Source: Thermomonas sp.
GTDB lineage: Bacteria > Pseudomonadota > Gammaproteobacteria > Xanthomonadales > Xanthomonadaceae
Length of the DNA: 64,000 nt
Direction: 5' to 3'
NCBI GenBank assembly: GCA_020692565.1
Contig: JAIMKJ010000005.1
Location: 1-64,000 of the forward strand
Shown here: positions 31,133-40,136 of the stretch, in pieces
Layout: the number at the start of each line of letters is the position of its first letter
How positions within the stretch are numbered: position 1 is the first letter of the stretch
Translations under genes and position numbers: made by a program
Notes under the pieces: generated by a model
Seen by the model: the letters and a program-made list of their open reading frames with translations, nothing else
The model's database searches: none
What the model was told of the DNA's origin: nothing

Positions 31133-31789
31133 ATGCGCCCGTCGATCCTGATGCCTATCCTGATCCCGATGCTGATTGCGACCGTGCTTGCCGGATGCGG
31201 CGAACGCACGCCTGCGACGCCTGCCGTGCCCGAATCCGCGGCGCCCGAATCCGAAGCGACCGGCAGGACCGAAGCGTCGATGCCGCGTCCCCCTGTCAGC
31301 GAGCCGGCGCCCGCTGCCGATGTCGGCATGCTGCCGGCAGCGGGCACCATCACGTTCGCGGGTTTCGGACCTGCCGCCTTCGGTGCGGACGAGGAAAGCG
31401 TGCGCATGGCCTGGGGCAAGGACATGGACGGCGCGCCGTCCGAACCCGGCGGTTGCTACGTGCTGGCCCCGGCACCGCGCGGCGAGCCGCCGTTCCGTTT
31501 CGGTTTCATGCTCGAAAGCGGCAAGTTCTCGCGCATCGATGTTCGTATCGACGCGATTCCGGCGCCCGGCGGCGGCAAGGTCGGCATGTCCATGAACGAG
31601 ATCATGCGTCTGTATCCGGGCGTGGAGGAAACGCCGCACAAGTACACCCCGGGTGCACGTACGCTCCGCGCGAAGGATCCGGCGGGCAGCGCCGCCGCGC
31701 TGGTGTTCGAGACCGGCACGGACGGCGTCATCGTCGCGTGGCGCATCGGTATGCCGCCGCAGGTCGATTACGTCGAAAGCTGCGGCTGA
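31133..31789 (+). CDS. Putative lipoprotein of unknown function
   Basis: 218 residues with a lipoprotein signal peptide MRPSILMPILIPMLIATVLAGC, lipobox LAGC with Cys at about residue 22. A Pro/Glu-rich spacer of about 40 residues follows, then a compact domain (GTITFAGFGPAAFGADEESVRMAWG to VAWRIGMPPQVDYVESCG). The ITFxGFGPxxFGxDEExVRxAWG pattern is found in small lectin-like or inhibitor-like Xanthomonadaceae lipoproteins without known function. The start is chosen at 31133 because AGGAG lies 7 bases upstream; the longer frame from 31061 would bury the signal peptide. Confidence 0.82.
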   Translation: MRPSILMPILIPMLIATVLAGCGERTPATPAVPESAAPESEATGRTEASMPRPPVSEPAPAADVGMLPAAGTITFAGFGPAAFGADEESVRMAWGKDMDGAPSEPGGCYVLAPAPRGEPPFRFGFMLESGKFSRIDVRIDAIPAPGGGKVGMSMNEIMRLYPGVEETPHKYTPGARTLRAKDPAGSAAALVFETGTDGVIVAWRIGMPPQVDYVESCG

Positions 31790-31849
31790 TCGGCGCGTCC
31801 CTCCGGTCTGGCATAGAATCGGGCGAACCACTTCGAGGGAGACGGCGCG

Positions 31850-32800
31850 ATGATCATGGCACTCGGCTGGTGCGTCCTGGCCCTGGTTTTCCTGGCGCTG
31901 GGCGGCGATTCGGTGCTGAAGGGCGCATCCGGGCTGTCGCGACGCTTCGGCTGGTCGCCGTTCGTCACCGGGTTGCTGCTGGTCGCGTTCGGCACTTCGA
32001 TTCCGGAACTCGCGGTCAATGCGCGCGCGTTCGTCACCGGCAGCCAGAGTCTGGCGCTGGGCAACGCCATCGGCAGCAATATCGTCAACTTCGGCCTCAC
32101 CCTCGGGCTCGCTGCGATCGTCGCGCCGCTGCTGGTGCGCTGGCGTGCGCTGGCGCCGCTGCTGATCTGTCTGATCGTCGCCACCATCGCACTGATCGCG
32201 CTGGGCTACGACGGCGTGCTGACCCGCGTCGAAGGCCTTATCTTCGTGCTCGCGTTCGTGGCGGTCGTGGCGGTCGCGGTGATGCGCAGCCGGCGCGAAA
32301 CGACCGAGTTGCAGCAGGAGATCGCCGGCTACCTGCAGACCGGCGACGATCTCGGTCTGAATCTGCTGCGTTTCGTCATCGGCGCCGTGCTGCTGTACTT
32401 CGGCGCGATGTGGCTGGTGCAGCACGCGCCGATCGTCGGCATGGTCTGGGGCATGACCCCGTTGCTCACCGGCCTGATCGTGGTCGCCATCGCGACAGCG
32501 TTGCCCGAAGCCGTCGCCGCGATGTCGGCGGCGCGGCGCGGGCAGGGCGACATGGTCGTCGGTCACGTCATCGGTTCGAGCCTGTTCAATCTGCTGATCG
32601 TGGTCGGCGGCATGGCCGCGCTGCGCGATCTGCCGATCCCGGCCTCGTTCGTCGGTTTCGAGCTGCCGGCCGCGCTGGCCGCGTCGCTGCTGCTGTATCC
32701 GATGCTGCGCCGCGATCTGCAGATCAGCCGCGCGGAAGGCTGGGTACTGTTCCTCGGTTTCATCGCCTGGGTGGTGTTCGAAATCATGCTGTCGCGTTGA
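31850..32800 (+). CDS. Calcium/sodium (CaCA superfamily) antiporter
   Basis: A 316-residue membrane exchanger of the YrbG type. The duplicated alpha-repeat motifs are clear: FGTSIPELAVNARAFVTGSQSLALGNAIGSNIVNFGL (about 42-80) and IATALPEAVAAMSAARRGQGDMVVGHVIGSSLFNLLIV (about 215-255), each holding the acidic ion-binding residue. About ten membrane helices are present. It probably extrudes Ca2+ or another cation in exchange for Na+ or H+. It is followed 95 bases later by nhaA. Confidence 0.92.
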   Translation: MIMALGWCVLALVFLALGGDSVLKGASGLSRRFGWSPFVTGLLLVAFGTSIPELAVNARAFVTGSQSLALGNAIGSNIVNFGLTLGLAAIVAPLLVRWRALAPLLICLIVATIALIALGYDGVLTRVEGLIFVLAFVAVVAVAVMRSRRETTELQQEIAGYLQTGDDLGLNLLRFVIGAVLLYFGAMWLVQHAPIVGMVWGMTPLLTGLIVVAIATALPEAVAAMSAARRGQGDMVVGHVIGSSLFNLLIVVGGMAALRDLPIPASFVGFELPAALAASLLLYPMLRRDLQISRAEGWVLFLGFIAWVVFEIMLSR

Positions 32801-32895
32801 TGCGTCGCATTTCCGGCGCATCGCGTTTTGATTTGTCCCGTCCCGTTGATATCCTGCCGTTGCGGGTCTTCCATCGTTGAATCAGAGAGTTGCTT

Positions 32896-34152
32896 ATGGC
32901 CGGTAACAGCACAAAAGAATCGGTGATCATCCGGGTGCTGCCGGGGCGCGCAGCCCGGGCGTTGCAGGATTTCTTCCGCCTGGAAGCCGCCGGCGGCATT
33001 CTGCTGATCGGCGCGGCCCTGCTGGCGATGATGTTGGCCAATTCGCCGCTCTCGCATCTCTACGACATGTTCCGCGAGTTTCCGCTGCAGGCGCGCGCGG
33101 GCGAGTTGAACATCGAGAAGCCGCTGCTGCTCTGGATCAACGACGGTCTGATGGCGATCTTCTTCCTGCTGGTGGCGCTGGAAATCAAGCGCGAAGTGCT
33201 GAGCGGGCAGTTGTCCAGCCGTGCGCAGTTGATCCAGCCGCTGGTCTGCGCAGCGGCCGGCGTCGTCGTCCCGGGCCTGATCTATGTCTGGATCAATGCC
33301 GGCGACACCATGGCGACGCGCGGCTGGGCGATCCCCACCGCCACCGATATCGCCTTCGCGCTGGGTATCCTGTCCTTGCTCGGGTCGCGGGTGCCGGTGG
33401 CGATGAAGCTGCTGCTGTCGACGATCGCGGTGCTGGACGACCTGATCGCGATCGTGATCATCGCCGTGTTCTATACCAGCGATCTGTCGATGCTCGCATT
33501 GGGCGCCGCGTTCGCGTCGTTGGCGATCATGATCGTGCTCAACCGCATGAAGGTGCGCGCCTTGACGCCGTATCTCCTGCTGGGTGCGGTGATGTGGGTC
33601 TGCGTGCTGAAATCGGGCGTGCACGCCACGCTGGCCGGTGTCGCGACCGGCCTGCTGATTCCCCACGTCGACAAGGACAACGAGATCAGCGACGAGGAGG
33701 AGTACTCGCCCCTGGAATGGCTGGAGCACGCGCTGCATCCGTGGGTTGCCTACGTCATCCTGCCGGTGTTCGCGTTCGCGAATGCGGGTCTCGCGCTCGG
33801 CGGCATGGCCTTCTCCGACATGCTGGCGCCGGTGCCGCTGGGCATCGCGCTGGGACTGGTGCTGGGCAAGCCGGTCGGCATCGTCGGTGCGGCCCTGCTC
33901 GCCCACATGTCCGGTATTGCGCGCTTCGCCGAAGGCATGAACCTGAAGGCGATGATCGGCCTGGGCCTGCTGTGCGGGATCGGATTCACGATGAGCCTGT
34001 TCATCGCCTCGCTGGCGTTCAAGGGGCATCCGGAGTTGGCCGAAAGCAGCGTGCTCGGCGTGCTGTGCGCGTCGGTGATCGCCGCGATCGCAGGCTATCT
34101 GTGGCTGCGTGTCACCCTGCCGCCCGCGCGGGCGGGAGCGACCGGGTCCTGA
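32896..34152 (+). CDS. nhaA: Na+/H+ antiporter NhaA
   Basis: A 418-residue sodium-proton antiporter for pH and salt homeostasis. The ion-binding aspartate pair is in STIAVLDDLIAIVIIA near residue 180. IPTATDIAFALGILSLLG precedes it, and LKSGVHATLAGVATGLLIP plus IGFTMSLFIASLAF are also family blocks. The ATG at 32896 with AGAGAG 6 bases upstream is preferred to the TTG at 32890. It may share a transcript with the CaCA exchanger, giving a small cation-homeostasis cluster. Confidence 0.96.
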   Translation: MAGNSTKESVIIRVLPGRAARALQDFFRLEAAGGILLIGAALLAMMLANSPLSHLYDMFREFPLQARAGELNIEKPLLLWINDGLMAIFFLLVALEIKREVLSGQLSSRAQLIQPLVCAAAGVVVPGLIYVWINAGDTMATRGWAIPTATDIAFALGILSLLGSRVPVAMKLLLSTIAVLDDLIAIVIIAVFYTSDLSMLALGAAFASLAIMIVLNRMKVRALTPYLLLGAVMWVCVLKSGVHATLAGVATGLLIPHVDKDNEISDEEEYSPLEWLEHALHPWVAYVILPVFAFANAGLALGGMAFSDMLAPVPLGIALGLVLGKPVGIVGAALLAHMSGIARFAEGMNLKAMIGLGLLCGIGFTMSLFIASLAFKGHPELAESSVLGVLCASVIAAIAGYLWLRVTLPPARAGATGS

Positions 34153-34192
34153 TCGGCCGCCCATTCATGCGCCCGGCATTGCGGGAGCCGGT

Positions 34193-35047
34193 TTGAAGAC
34201 GGCGCTCGTGTTCGGTGCCAGCGGGCAGTTGGGCGTACCGTTGCTCGATCGCCTGCGCGACGATGGTTGGCGGGTGTATGCAGTCTCGCGCGAGGCGCGC
34301 AGCGAACAACCCGGGCTGGTCTGGTTGCAGGGCGATCTGGCCCGCGTCGACGGTGTGCCACCGCAGGTGCAGGCGGTCTTCAGCTGCGGCCCGCTGGATC
34401 ACTTCGCGGCGTGGTATGCGCGTATGCCGCTGTCTGCGCCGCGGGTCGTCGCATTCGGCTCGACCAGCATCGAGGTGAAGCGCGGTTCGGCCGATGCCGA
34501 CGAGCGCGAACTCGCCGAGCGCCTGCGCGAAGCCGAGCGCGTGCTGTTCGAGGCCGCATCGGCCCGCGGCGCCGCGGCGACGGTGCTGCGGCCGACATTG
34601 ATCTACGGTGCGGGCCGCGACCGCAACCTCAACCGGATCGCGCAGGTGGCGCGACGTTTCGGCCGAGTCGTGCTGCCGCGCGACGCGATCGGCCTGCGCC
34701 AGCCGGTGCATGCGCACGATCTTGCCGATGCGGCGTTCGATTGCATCGAAGCCGAGGCGTCGTACGGGCGTCCCTACGCGCTGCCCGGCGGCGAAACCCT
34801 GGCGTATCGCGAGATGGTGGCGCGGGTGCTGGCGGTGCTGGAACCGGCGCCTAGGTTGCATGAGGTGCCGTCGCCGGTGTTCAACATCGTGCTCGCCGCT
34901 GCGCACGCCGCCGGCTTCGCGCTGGATTTCAACGAAGCGGCAGTGGCGCGCATGCGCAGCGACCTGGTGTTCGATCCGGCCGATGCGCAACGCGATTTCG
35001 GCTATTCGCCGCGCGGTTTCAAGCCGACCGCGGCGATGTTTCCGTAG
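34193..35047 (+). CDS. NAD(P)-binding epimerase/dehydratase-like protein (extended SDR)
   Basis: A 284-residue Rossmann protein with the nucleotide-binding motif VFGASGQLGVPLL at residues 6-18 and LRPTLIYGAGRDRNLNRIAQ in the middle, typical of atypical extended SDRs. The TTG start at 34193 is preferred: CGGGAG lies 6 bases upstream, and the protein then begins MKTALVFGASG as in the family. The catalytic YxxxK is not obvious, so it may be a non-catalytic or redox-sensing SDR. It starts 41 bases after nhaA. Confidence 0.82.
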   Translation: MKTALVFGASGQLGVPLLDRLRDDGWRVYAVSREARSEQPGLVWLQGDLARVDGVPPQVQAVFSCGPLDHFAAWYARMPLSAPRVVAFGSTSIEVKRGSADADERELAERLREAERVLFEAASARGAAATVLRPTLIYGAGRDRNLNRIAQVARRFGRVVLPRDAIGLRQPVHAHDLADAAFDCIEAEASYGRPYALPGGETLAYREMVARVLAVLEPAPRLHEVPSPVFNIVLAAAHAAGFALDFNEAAVARMRSDLVFDPADAQRDFGYSPRGFKPTAAMFP

Positions 35048-35078
35048 TCGGATTAAAGCTGTTGCCGGCCGGATCTGT

Positions 35079-35187
35079 GTAGGAGGGCCTTCAGGCCCGA
35101 TCTTTTCAGGCCAGACCTTCCCCGATGCGGCGGTCCCGGCATGACCGTGATCGTGGGGAAAAAGATCGGGCCTGAAGGCCCTCCTAC
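35079..35187. repeat. Second palindromic repeat family, perfect 28-bp inverted pair
   Basis: Arms 35079-35106 and 35160-35187 are exact complements over 28 bases (core GGAGGGCCTTCAGGCCCGAT), with a 53-bp spacer. It occupies the space between the convergent SDR and 35201-35833 genes, ending 13 bases from the latter's stop. The perfect arms suggest recent acquisition or selection for a hairpin. Confidence 0.9.
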
Positions 35188-35200
35188 CAAGCAGGTGCAA

Positions 35201-35833
35201 TCAGAGTTTGAAATCGTCCGGCTTGGTCTGCACGTTCTGCTGGAACAACAGCACCGAGACGAAGACTTTGGTGTCGTCGGCCAACAGGAACTCGAAACCG
35301 ATCGGCTTGCCGTCGGACGAAAACCAGGCCAGACCTGCTTCCACGCCGCTGCCCCAGGTGTTCGGCTGCAGGCGCGCGCCGCTGATCTTGCTGCCCTTGG
35401 GCATCACCAGATCCTTCGAAGCGCTGAAGCGCAGCAGTTCGCCGGCGGAGCCCAGCAGCGCGAGCGCGAGCGGGTCGGTGACCTTGCCGGCTTCTTCCTT
35501 GCCGGAGATGCCGGTGGCGCGATCGAGCCAGCGCACGATGCCGCCTTCCGCGACCGCGATGAATTCGTCCTTCTCGCCGGGGCGCAGCACCATGCGGAAG
35601 CGGTCGGGGCGCTCGAACAGCAGCTTCGCCGGATAGCGTTTCGGCGCTTCGTACTGCCCGGGTTTCTTCGGCGGATCGTACAGATCCACGGAGACATCCA
35701 GAGAGCCGCTATAGGTGGTCTTGTCGAGATATTGCAGTTGTGCGGTCGCGGAGCCCGCGTGCGCGGACAGCGCCGGGCCGAGGGTCAGCGTCAACGCGAG
35801 GGCGATGCAGGAGAGGGAGCGGATCGGGTTCAT
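35201..35833 (-). CDS. Exported periplasmic protein, DUF2092/LolA-like
   Basis: 210 residues with a signal peptide (MNPIRSLSCIALALTLTLGPALSAHAG). The mature part has the strand pattern of the LolA/LolB-like superfamily: TYSGSLDVSVDLYDP, RFRMVLRPGEKDEFIAVAEGGIVRWLDRATG, KISGARLQPNTWGSGVEAGLAWFSSDGKPIGFEFLLADDTKVFVSVLLFQQN. It is like proteins annotated DUF2092, but the assignment is by general resemblance. It follows the three lipoprotein genes on the same strand after 68 bases and may belong to their transcript. Confidence 0.65.
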   Translation of the reverse strand: MNPIRSLSCIALALTLTLGPALSAHAGSATAQLQYLDKTTYSGSLDVSVDLYDPPKKPGQYEAPKRYPAKLLFERPDRFRMVLRPGEKDEFIAVAEGGIVRWLDRATGISGKEEAGKVTDPLALALLGSAGELLRFSASKDLVMPKGSKISGARLQPNTWGSGVEAGLAWFSSDGKPIGFEFLLADDTKVFVSVLLFQQNVQTKPDDFKL

Positions 35834-35901
35834 GGCGATGTCTCGTGGGAAAGGGTGTGGGTGTGGCGGACGCTGCGGAGATGCGGGGTGTCGCGATCGC
35901 T

Positions 35902-36714
35902 TCATCGGCATTGCATGCGCACGCGCGTGCGCAGCGGCGGGGGCGGCATATGCGGCCCGGTGGCGGTGCAGCGCGTGGCGGGATCCATGGTCATCGGCCG
36001 CACTTCGACCATGCGCGCGTTCTGGGTGCTCGACGGGACGCCGGGCATCTCGCCGAGGCACTGGTTCGGGGCGAGGGCCTGCGTGTAGGGCGAGCCGATC
36101 GCGCCGCCGGACAAGGTGACGATCACATGCACTGCGTTGAGGTTGCACAGATCGGTCAGCGCCAGGTTCGGCGAGAAATCCGGCAGGCCCGGCACCACCT
36201 GCGGCGCATTGACCGGTACGCCACCCGCGCACATGCCGTCGTGCGCGAGCACGCTGTCCAGCGGCCCTTGTCTGGTCCCGCGAAACAATCGATCGGTGCT
36301 GGAGCGTCCCACGAAGACGCGATTGCCGTCCCTGAATTCTTCCGTGGGGATCAGTACCTCGTCGCGATCCGGGTTGTACCGGACGTCGAAGCTCGGCGCA
36401 TCCGGTGCGATGAAGTCGACATTGCCGGTGTAACCGAGGATCGACTGTGCGGGAAAGAGCATGGGCTCGCTGGTCATGGCGACCGTCGGAGCGGTCATCG
36501 CGCAGAGCTCGTCCAGGCCTGCCGGGCAGCGCAGATCCCCCAGGAAATCGAAGGACGCGGTGACCGGATCGCCCGGGCAGTAATTCCGGGGCTCCACGGC
36601 GGCATATCCCGGCCCGTCCAACGACCGGCGTTCGATGATGCAGCCTGTCGCGACCGAGGCCGAGCAGGCGGCGATGACGCCGTAACGGATCCATGTGTTC
36701 TGAAGCATTGGCAT
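35902..36714 (-). CDS. Tandem lipoprotein family member 3 (unknown function)
   Basis: 270 residues with a lipoprotein-type leader (IRYGVIAACSASVATGC, Cys near residue 25). It shares with the next two genes the blocks YCPGDPVTASFDFL, APTVAMTSEPMLFPAQSI, GMCAGGVPVNAPQVVPGLP, DLCNLNAVHVIVTLSG, NARMVEVRPMT, and the end CTATGPHMPPPPLRTRVRMQCR. Six or more cysteines are conserved outside the lipobox, suggesting disulfide bonds in the periplasm or at the surface. The start at 36714 has AGGA 8 bases upstream. No known family is recognised. Confidence 0.75.
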   Translation of the reverse strand: MPMLQNTWIRYGVIAACSASVATGCIIERRSLDGPGYAAVEPRNYCPGDPVTASFDFLGDLRCPAGLDELCAMTAPTVAMTSEPMLFPAQSILGYTGNVDFIAPDAPSFDVRYNPDRDEVLIPTEEFRDGNRVFVGRSSTDRLFRGTRQGPLDSVLAHDGMCAGGVPVNAPQVVPGLPDFSPNLALTDLCNLNAVHVIVTLSGGAIGSPYTQALAPNQCLGEMPGVPSSTQNARMVEVRPMTMDPATRCTATGPHMPPPPLRTRVRMQCR

Positions 36715-36847
36715 GCAGGTGTCCTGGGTTTTGGGTGTTGGTGAGGGCGTATCGCTGAAGCCGTGCTGTCGAGGGCGTGCAGTGCTCCGGAACGGGAACG
36801 CGTGCAGATGTCGTGTCGAAGGTGCCGTGTCGAAACGGTGGATCGGA

Positions 36848-37639
36848 TCAGCGGCAGGCCATGCTCACCCGTGTGAGCAGCGGCAGCGGTGGCGTATTCG
36901 GCCCCGTCGGCGTGCACATCGTGCCCGGTGCCGGCGTCAGTGGACGGATTTCGATCGTGCGCGCGCGATTGGCGGCGATGGGCAGCAGCGGATCGCCGGG
37001 GGCGATGCACTGGCCGGGCGTGAGATCGACCGTATAGCTGTCGGCCCCCGTGCCTGAGAAAGTGATTTCCACCGCAACGCTGTTGATGTTGCACAGCCGG
37101 ATCAGATTCATGTGCATCGAAACGCGCGGCAGGCCCGGCACGTGTGCCGGCGTATTCACGGGGCCGCGTCCCGCGCACACGCCGCCATGGGTCAGCACGG
37201 TGTCGATGGTGCCGTCGATGCGGGTCGCGGTGAGGGTATGAGGGGCGAGATTGGGTCGCGAGATGAATCCTCTCGCCGTCGGGATCAACACGGTCTCGCG
37301 ATCGGTATCGAAGGTCACGGCGACGCGATCGGTGGTCGGCATGAAGGTGATACCGTCGATATAGCCGCGCAGCGCCGCCGGAGGAAACGCTTCCGGCGCG
37401 CTGGTGATGCGCACGGTCGGCACGAAATCTCCGCAACTCATACCTGACGGCGCGCTGCAGATCTCGCCGGCCAGGAAATCGAAACTCGCGCGCACGTTGT
37501 CGCCGGGGCAGTACTGCTGCGGCGCGAGTCGGCCCACCGGCGGAACCGGACGCGGTTCGACCGAGCAGGCACTGGCGACCACGCTGGCGCAGATGGCGAT
37601 GACGCAATGACGGGACAACGAGCTTCGAGAGGCGCGCAT
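36848..37639 (-). CDS. Tandem lipoprotein family member 2 (unknown function)
   Basis: 263 residues with lipobox VVASAC near residue 25. Shared blocks are YCPGDNVRASFDFLAGEIC, VPTVRITSAPEAFPPAAL, HGGVCAGRGPVNTPAHVPGLP, RLCNINSVAVEITFSG, LTPGQCIAPGD, NRARTIEIRPLTPAPGTMCTPTGP and the end PLPLLTRVSMACR. It is clearly a duplicate of the neighbours at 35902 and 37729. The start at 37639 (MRASRSSLSRHCVIAIC) is chosen because longer readings have no signal-like leader at their own start. Confidence 0.75.
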   Translation of the reverse strand: MRASRSSLSRHCVIAICASVVASACSVEPRPVPPVGRLAPQQYCPGDNVRASFDFLAGEICSAPSGMSCGDFVPTVRITSAPEAFPPAALRGYIDGITFMPTTDRVAVTFDTDRETVLIPTARGFISRPNLAPHTLTATRIDGTIDTVLTHGGVCAGRGPVNTPAHVPGLPRVSMHMNLIRLCNINSVAVEITFSGTGADSYTVDLTPGQCIAPGDPLLPIAANRARTIEIRPLTPAPGTMCTPTGPNTPPLPLLTRVSMACR

Positions 37640-37728
37640 GCGATATCCAGGATGCGTGGCAGGCCGGAGTCTGCGAAAGAAGGGATGCGGTCGATCCAGT
37701 CGACCGCATCGCGTCCGCGATGCGTCGT

Positions 37729-38535
37729 TCAGCGGCAGGCTTGCCCGATCAGCGTCGTGACCGGAGGCGCGGACGGCTGCGGCTCGATGCTGCCGTCTCC
37801 GCCGGGCCCGCACGTCAAGCCGATCGGCGCGATGCTGATCATGCGCGCGCGCGCTGCGAAGGCCGGTACGCCCGGTGCGCTGGTATCGCGGCATTCACCG
37901 CGCGCCAGCATGATCGAGACACTCTCGCCGGGCGCATCGGTACTCAGCGTGAGATTGACCGGAACGGTGTTGGTGGCGGGGTTGCAGACCTGCGTCAGGT
38001 CGAGGCCCGGAGACGTTCCCGGCACCAGTACCGGCGCGTAGGTCGGCACCGCGAAGCCACGCGCGCAGTTGCCCATGTGCGGGAGCGTCGTATCGACGGT
38101 GCCGACGATACGCGTGGCGAATGCGGTGTGATCGCGGATATCCGTCAGCAGCGTCGTTGGCGGGATGAAGATGGCCGTCGCGCCGTAGGCGAAACCGACG
38201 TCCACGCGATCGCCGCTGGCGGTGAAATCGATACTGTTCTGATAGCTCTGCAGTGTCGTCGGCGGGAACAGCGCAGGCGTGCTGGTCATCGTCACCGTCG
38301 GCGCGGCGGTGGTGCATTCGTCCGGTCTGCCGTCGCGCGGCGTGCAGACGCCTCCGGCGAATCTGAGGAAGTCATAGGAAGCGGTGAGCGTGTCGCCGGG
38401 GCAATATTGACGGGGAACGAGTGTTCCGGGAGCAGGCAGAATCGCCGTGCGGTTGAGCATGCAGCCATTGGCGACCACGGCCGCGCAGATGGCGATGATG
38501 CAATAACGGAACAGTTTGCCTTGCATGGTGCGCAT
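37729..38535 (-). CDS. Tandem lipoprotein family member 1 (unknown function)
   Basis: 268 residues beginning MRTMQGKLFRYCIIAICAAVVANGC, with the lipobox Cys at residue 25. It is the most diverged of the three but keeps YCPGDTLTASYDFL, APTVTMTSTPALFPPTTLQSY, GTVDTTLPHMGNCARG, QVCNPATNTVPVNLTLS, ARGECRD and the end TTLIGQACR. It is the first gene of the tandem set on the minus strand. The three leaders are nearly superimposable (CVIAICASVVAS versus CIIAICAAVVAN), so the genes arose by local duplication. Confidence 0.75.
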   Translation of the reverse strand: MRTMQGKLFRYCIIAICAAVVANGCMLNRTAILPAPGTLVPRQYCPGDTLTASYDFLRFAGGVCTPRDGRPDECTTAAPTVTMTSTPALFPPTTLQSYQNSIDFTASGDRVDVGFAYGATAIFIPPTTLLTDIRDHTAFATRIVGTVDTTLPHMGNCARGFAVPTYAPVLVPGTSPGLDLTQVCNPATNTVPVNLTLSTDAPGESVSIMLARGECRDTSAPGVPAFAARARMISIAPIGLTCGPGGDGSIEPQPSAPPVTTLIGQACR

Positions 38536-38697
38536 GACGATCTCCGGGGGATGGCGCCGGTGGCGGCGCGGCGAACATGGCCGAGTGAGCCACATCCAGA
38601 AGTCACGTAAGCCATCGCGGGGACCGGACAGTGGCCTGTCCGTCGAAGATCGGACGTTGGGCGCAAACGTTGACGCGCGCCTTCGGTCGGCGGGTCA

Positions 38698-39582
38698 GTG
38701 CGCCGACAGGGCTTTCGCGCGTGCGCGCAGCGCGATGATCAGCACGCCGCCCAGCACCATCGCACCGCCGATCCACAGCTGCGGCCCCGGGCGATCGCCC
38801 CAGATCAACACGCCCAGACCTACCGCGAACACCGGCGTCAGCAGCAGATACGGCATGATCGTGGCCACCGGATGGCGCTGCACCAGCGTGTAGAACAGAC
38901 TGTGGCCGATCAGCGACGCGAACACCGCCGAGTAGACGACGGCGCCCCACACGGTCCAGCTTGCGGTGCGCAGCGCAGCGAAGCCGCCGGGTTCGATCAT
39001 CGCGCTGATCGCGAGCAGCGGCAGCAGGCCGATCAAGGCGGTCCACGCCTGCAGATTCACTGCATCGATGCCGCTGAGTCCGCGCATGAACACCGTGCCC
39101 ATCGCGATCAGGAACGCGGAGAACAGCATCATTGCCAGCGATGCGGGATGATCCAGCACCAGCGGATCGAAGCCCAGCACCAGCACGCCGGCGAAACTCA
39201 AGGCGATCGCCGAGCCGGTGCGCCACGCGAAGCGTTCGCCCAGCAGCCACCACGCCAGCAGCACCGACATCGGGATGTAGCTCTGCATCACGATGGCCGG
39301 CGACGACAGATCGCCGGCCATGCGCAGCGCCCACAGGCTGGTGCCGAAATGCAGCGCGCCGTTGAGCAGCGCCACCGCGACCAGCCGCGACCACTGCGCA
39401 CGCGGCGGCGCTTTCACGACCATGCACAGCAGCAAGGCGAGCAGGCCCATGCGCAATGCGCTGAACAGGAACGGCGGCACCTCGCGCAGCGCGAACGCCG
39501 AGGTCAGGAAGTTGCCGGCCCAGACGAGACAGATCAGCAGCGCGAGCGCGAAGTCGCGCCGGCCGAAATGGTGTTCAGGCAT
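38698..39582 (-). CDS. EamA/DMT family transporter
   Basis: A 294-residue drug/metabolite transporter with ten hydrophobic segments arranged as two EamA repeats (about 8-135 and 150-285). The N-terminus DFALALLICLVWAGNFLTSAFALREVPPFLFSALR and the second repeat's PYLLLTPVFAVGLGVLIWGDRPGPQLWIGGAMVLGGVLI are typical. Relatives export amino acids or metabolites; the substrate is unknown. It lies 39 bases downstream of the Mpo1-like gene. Confidence 0.9.
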
Positions 39583-39621
39583 CGGCGGTGTTCGGACAGC
39601 GCCGCCGGTGCAGCGCGCGCA

Positions 39622-40098
39622 TCAGTATTTCAGGCCGATCTTGCGGTAGACCTTGCTCAGGATCCACGCCGGGCCGATCAGCAGATACACCAGGTCGGTC
39701 AGGAAACTCGGCTTCTTGCCTTCGATCTTGTGGCCGACGAACTGCGCGATCCACGCCAGCACGAACACCGCCACCGCAAGCTGCAGCATCTGCGTGGTGC
39801 CGATGGCCGCGTGGAGCCATCGGTTGAGCCACAGCAGCGCGATGAACACCGCGAGCATGCCCAGACCGATCGCGCGCGACGCGCGGTAATAGAACATCCA
39901 CGCCGCGAAGGCCGCGATGGCCGCCCAGAAACCGATGCCGAACCACGTCCCCGGCACAGGCACGCACCACAGCAGCGCGGTCACCGTCCACAGGATCAGC
40001 GGCACCGCGATGTAGTGAATCTGCTGGTTGGTGCCATTGACGTGATCGGCGGAGTAGCTGGCGAACCAGCGGTCGATGGGGCGGTCAGGAGCATTCAT
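39622..40098 (-). CDS. Mpo1-like (DUF962) membrane protein
   Basis: A 158-residue four-helix membrane protein of the DUF962/YGL010w family. The HYIAVPLILWT segment near residue 28 and the end QFVGHKIEGKKPSFLTDLVYLLIGPAWIL are diagnostic and carry the conserved histidines. The yeast relative Mpo1 is an Fe(II) dioxygenase that alpha-oxidises 2-hydroxy fatty acids. A similar fatty-acid role is plausible because Xanthomonadaceae make hydroxy and branched fatty acids, but this is inference. Confidence 0.9.
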   Translation of the reverse strand: MNAPDRPIDRWFASYSADHVNGTNQQIHYIAVPLILWTVTALLWCVPVPGTWFGIGFWAAIAAFAAWMFYYRASRAIGLGMLAVFIALLWLNRWLHAAIGTTQMLQLAVAVFVLAWIAQFVGHKIEGKKPSFLTDLVYLLIGPAWILSKVYRKIGLKY

Positions 40099-40136
40099 TT
40101 ACTCACCTTTTTCTAGCTTTTTATTTGAATTCAAAG

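Noticed and set aside
32890..32898. TTG start of nhaA at 32890
   Set aside because: The ATG at 32896 lies at good distance from the AGAGAG ribosome binding site, and TTG adds only two residues.
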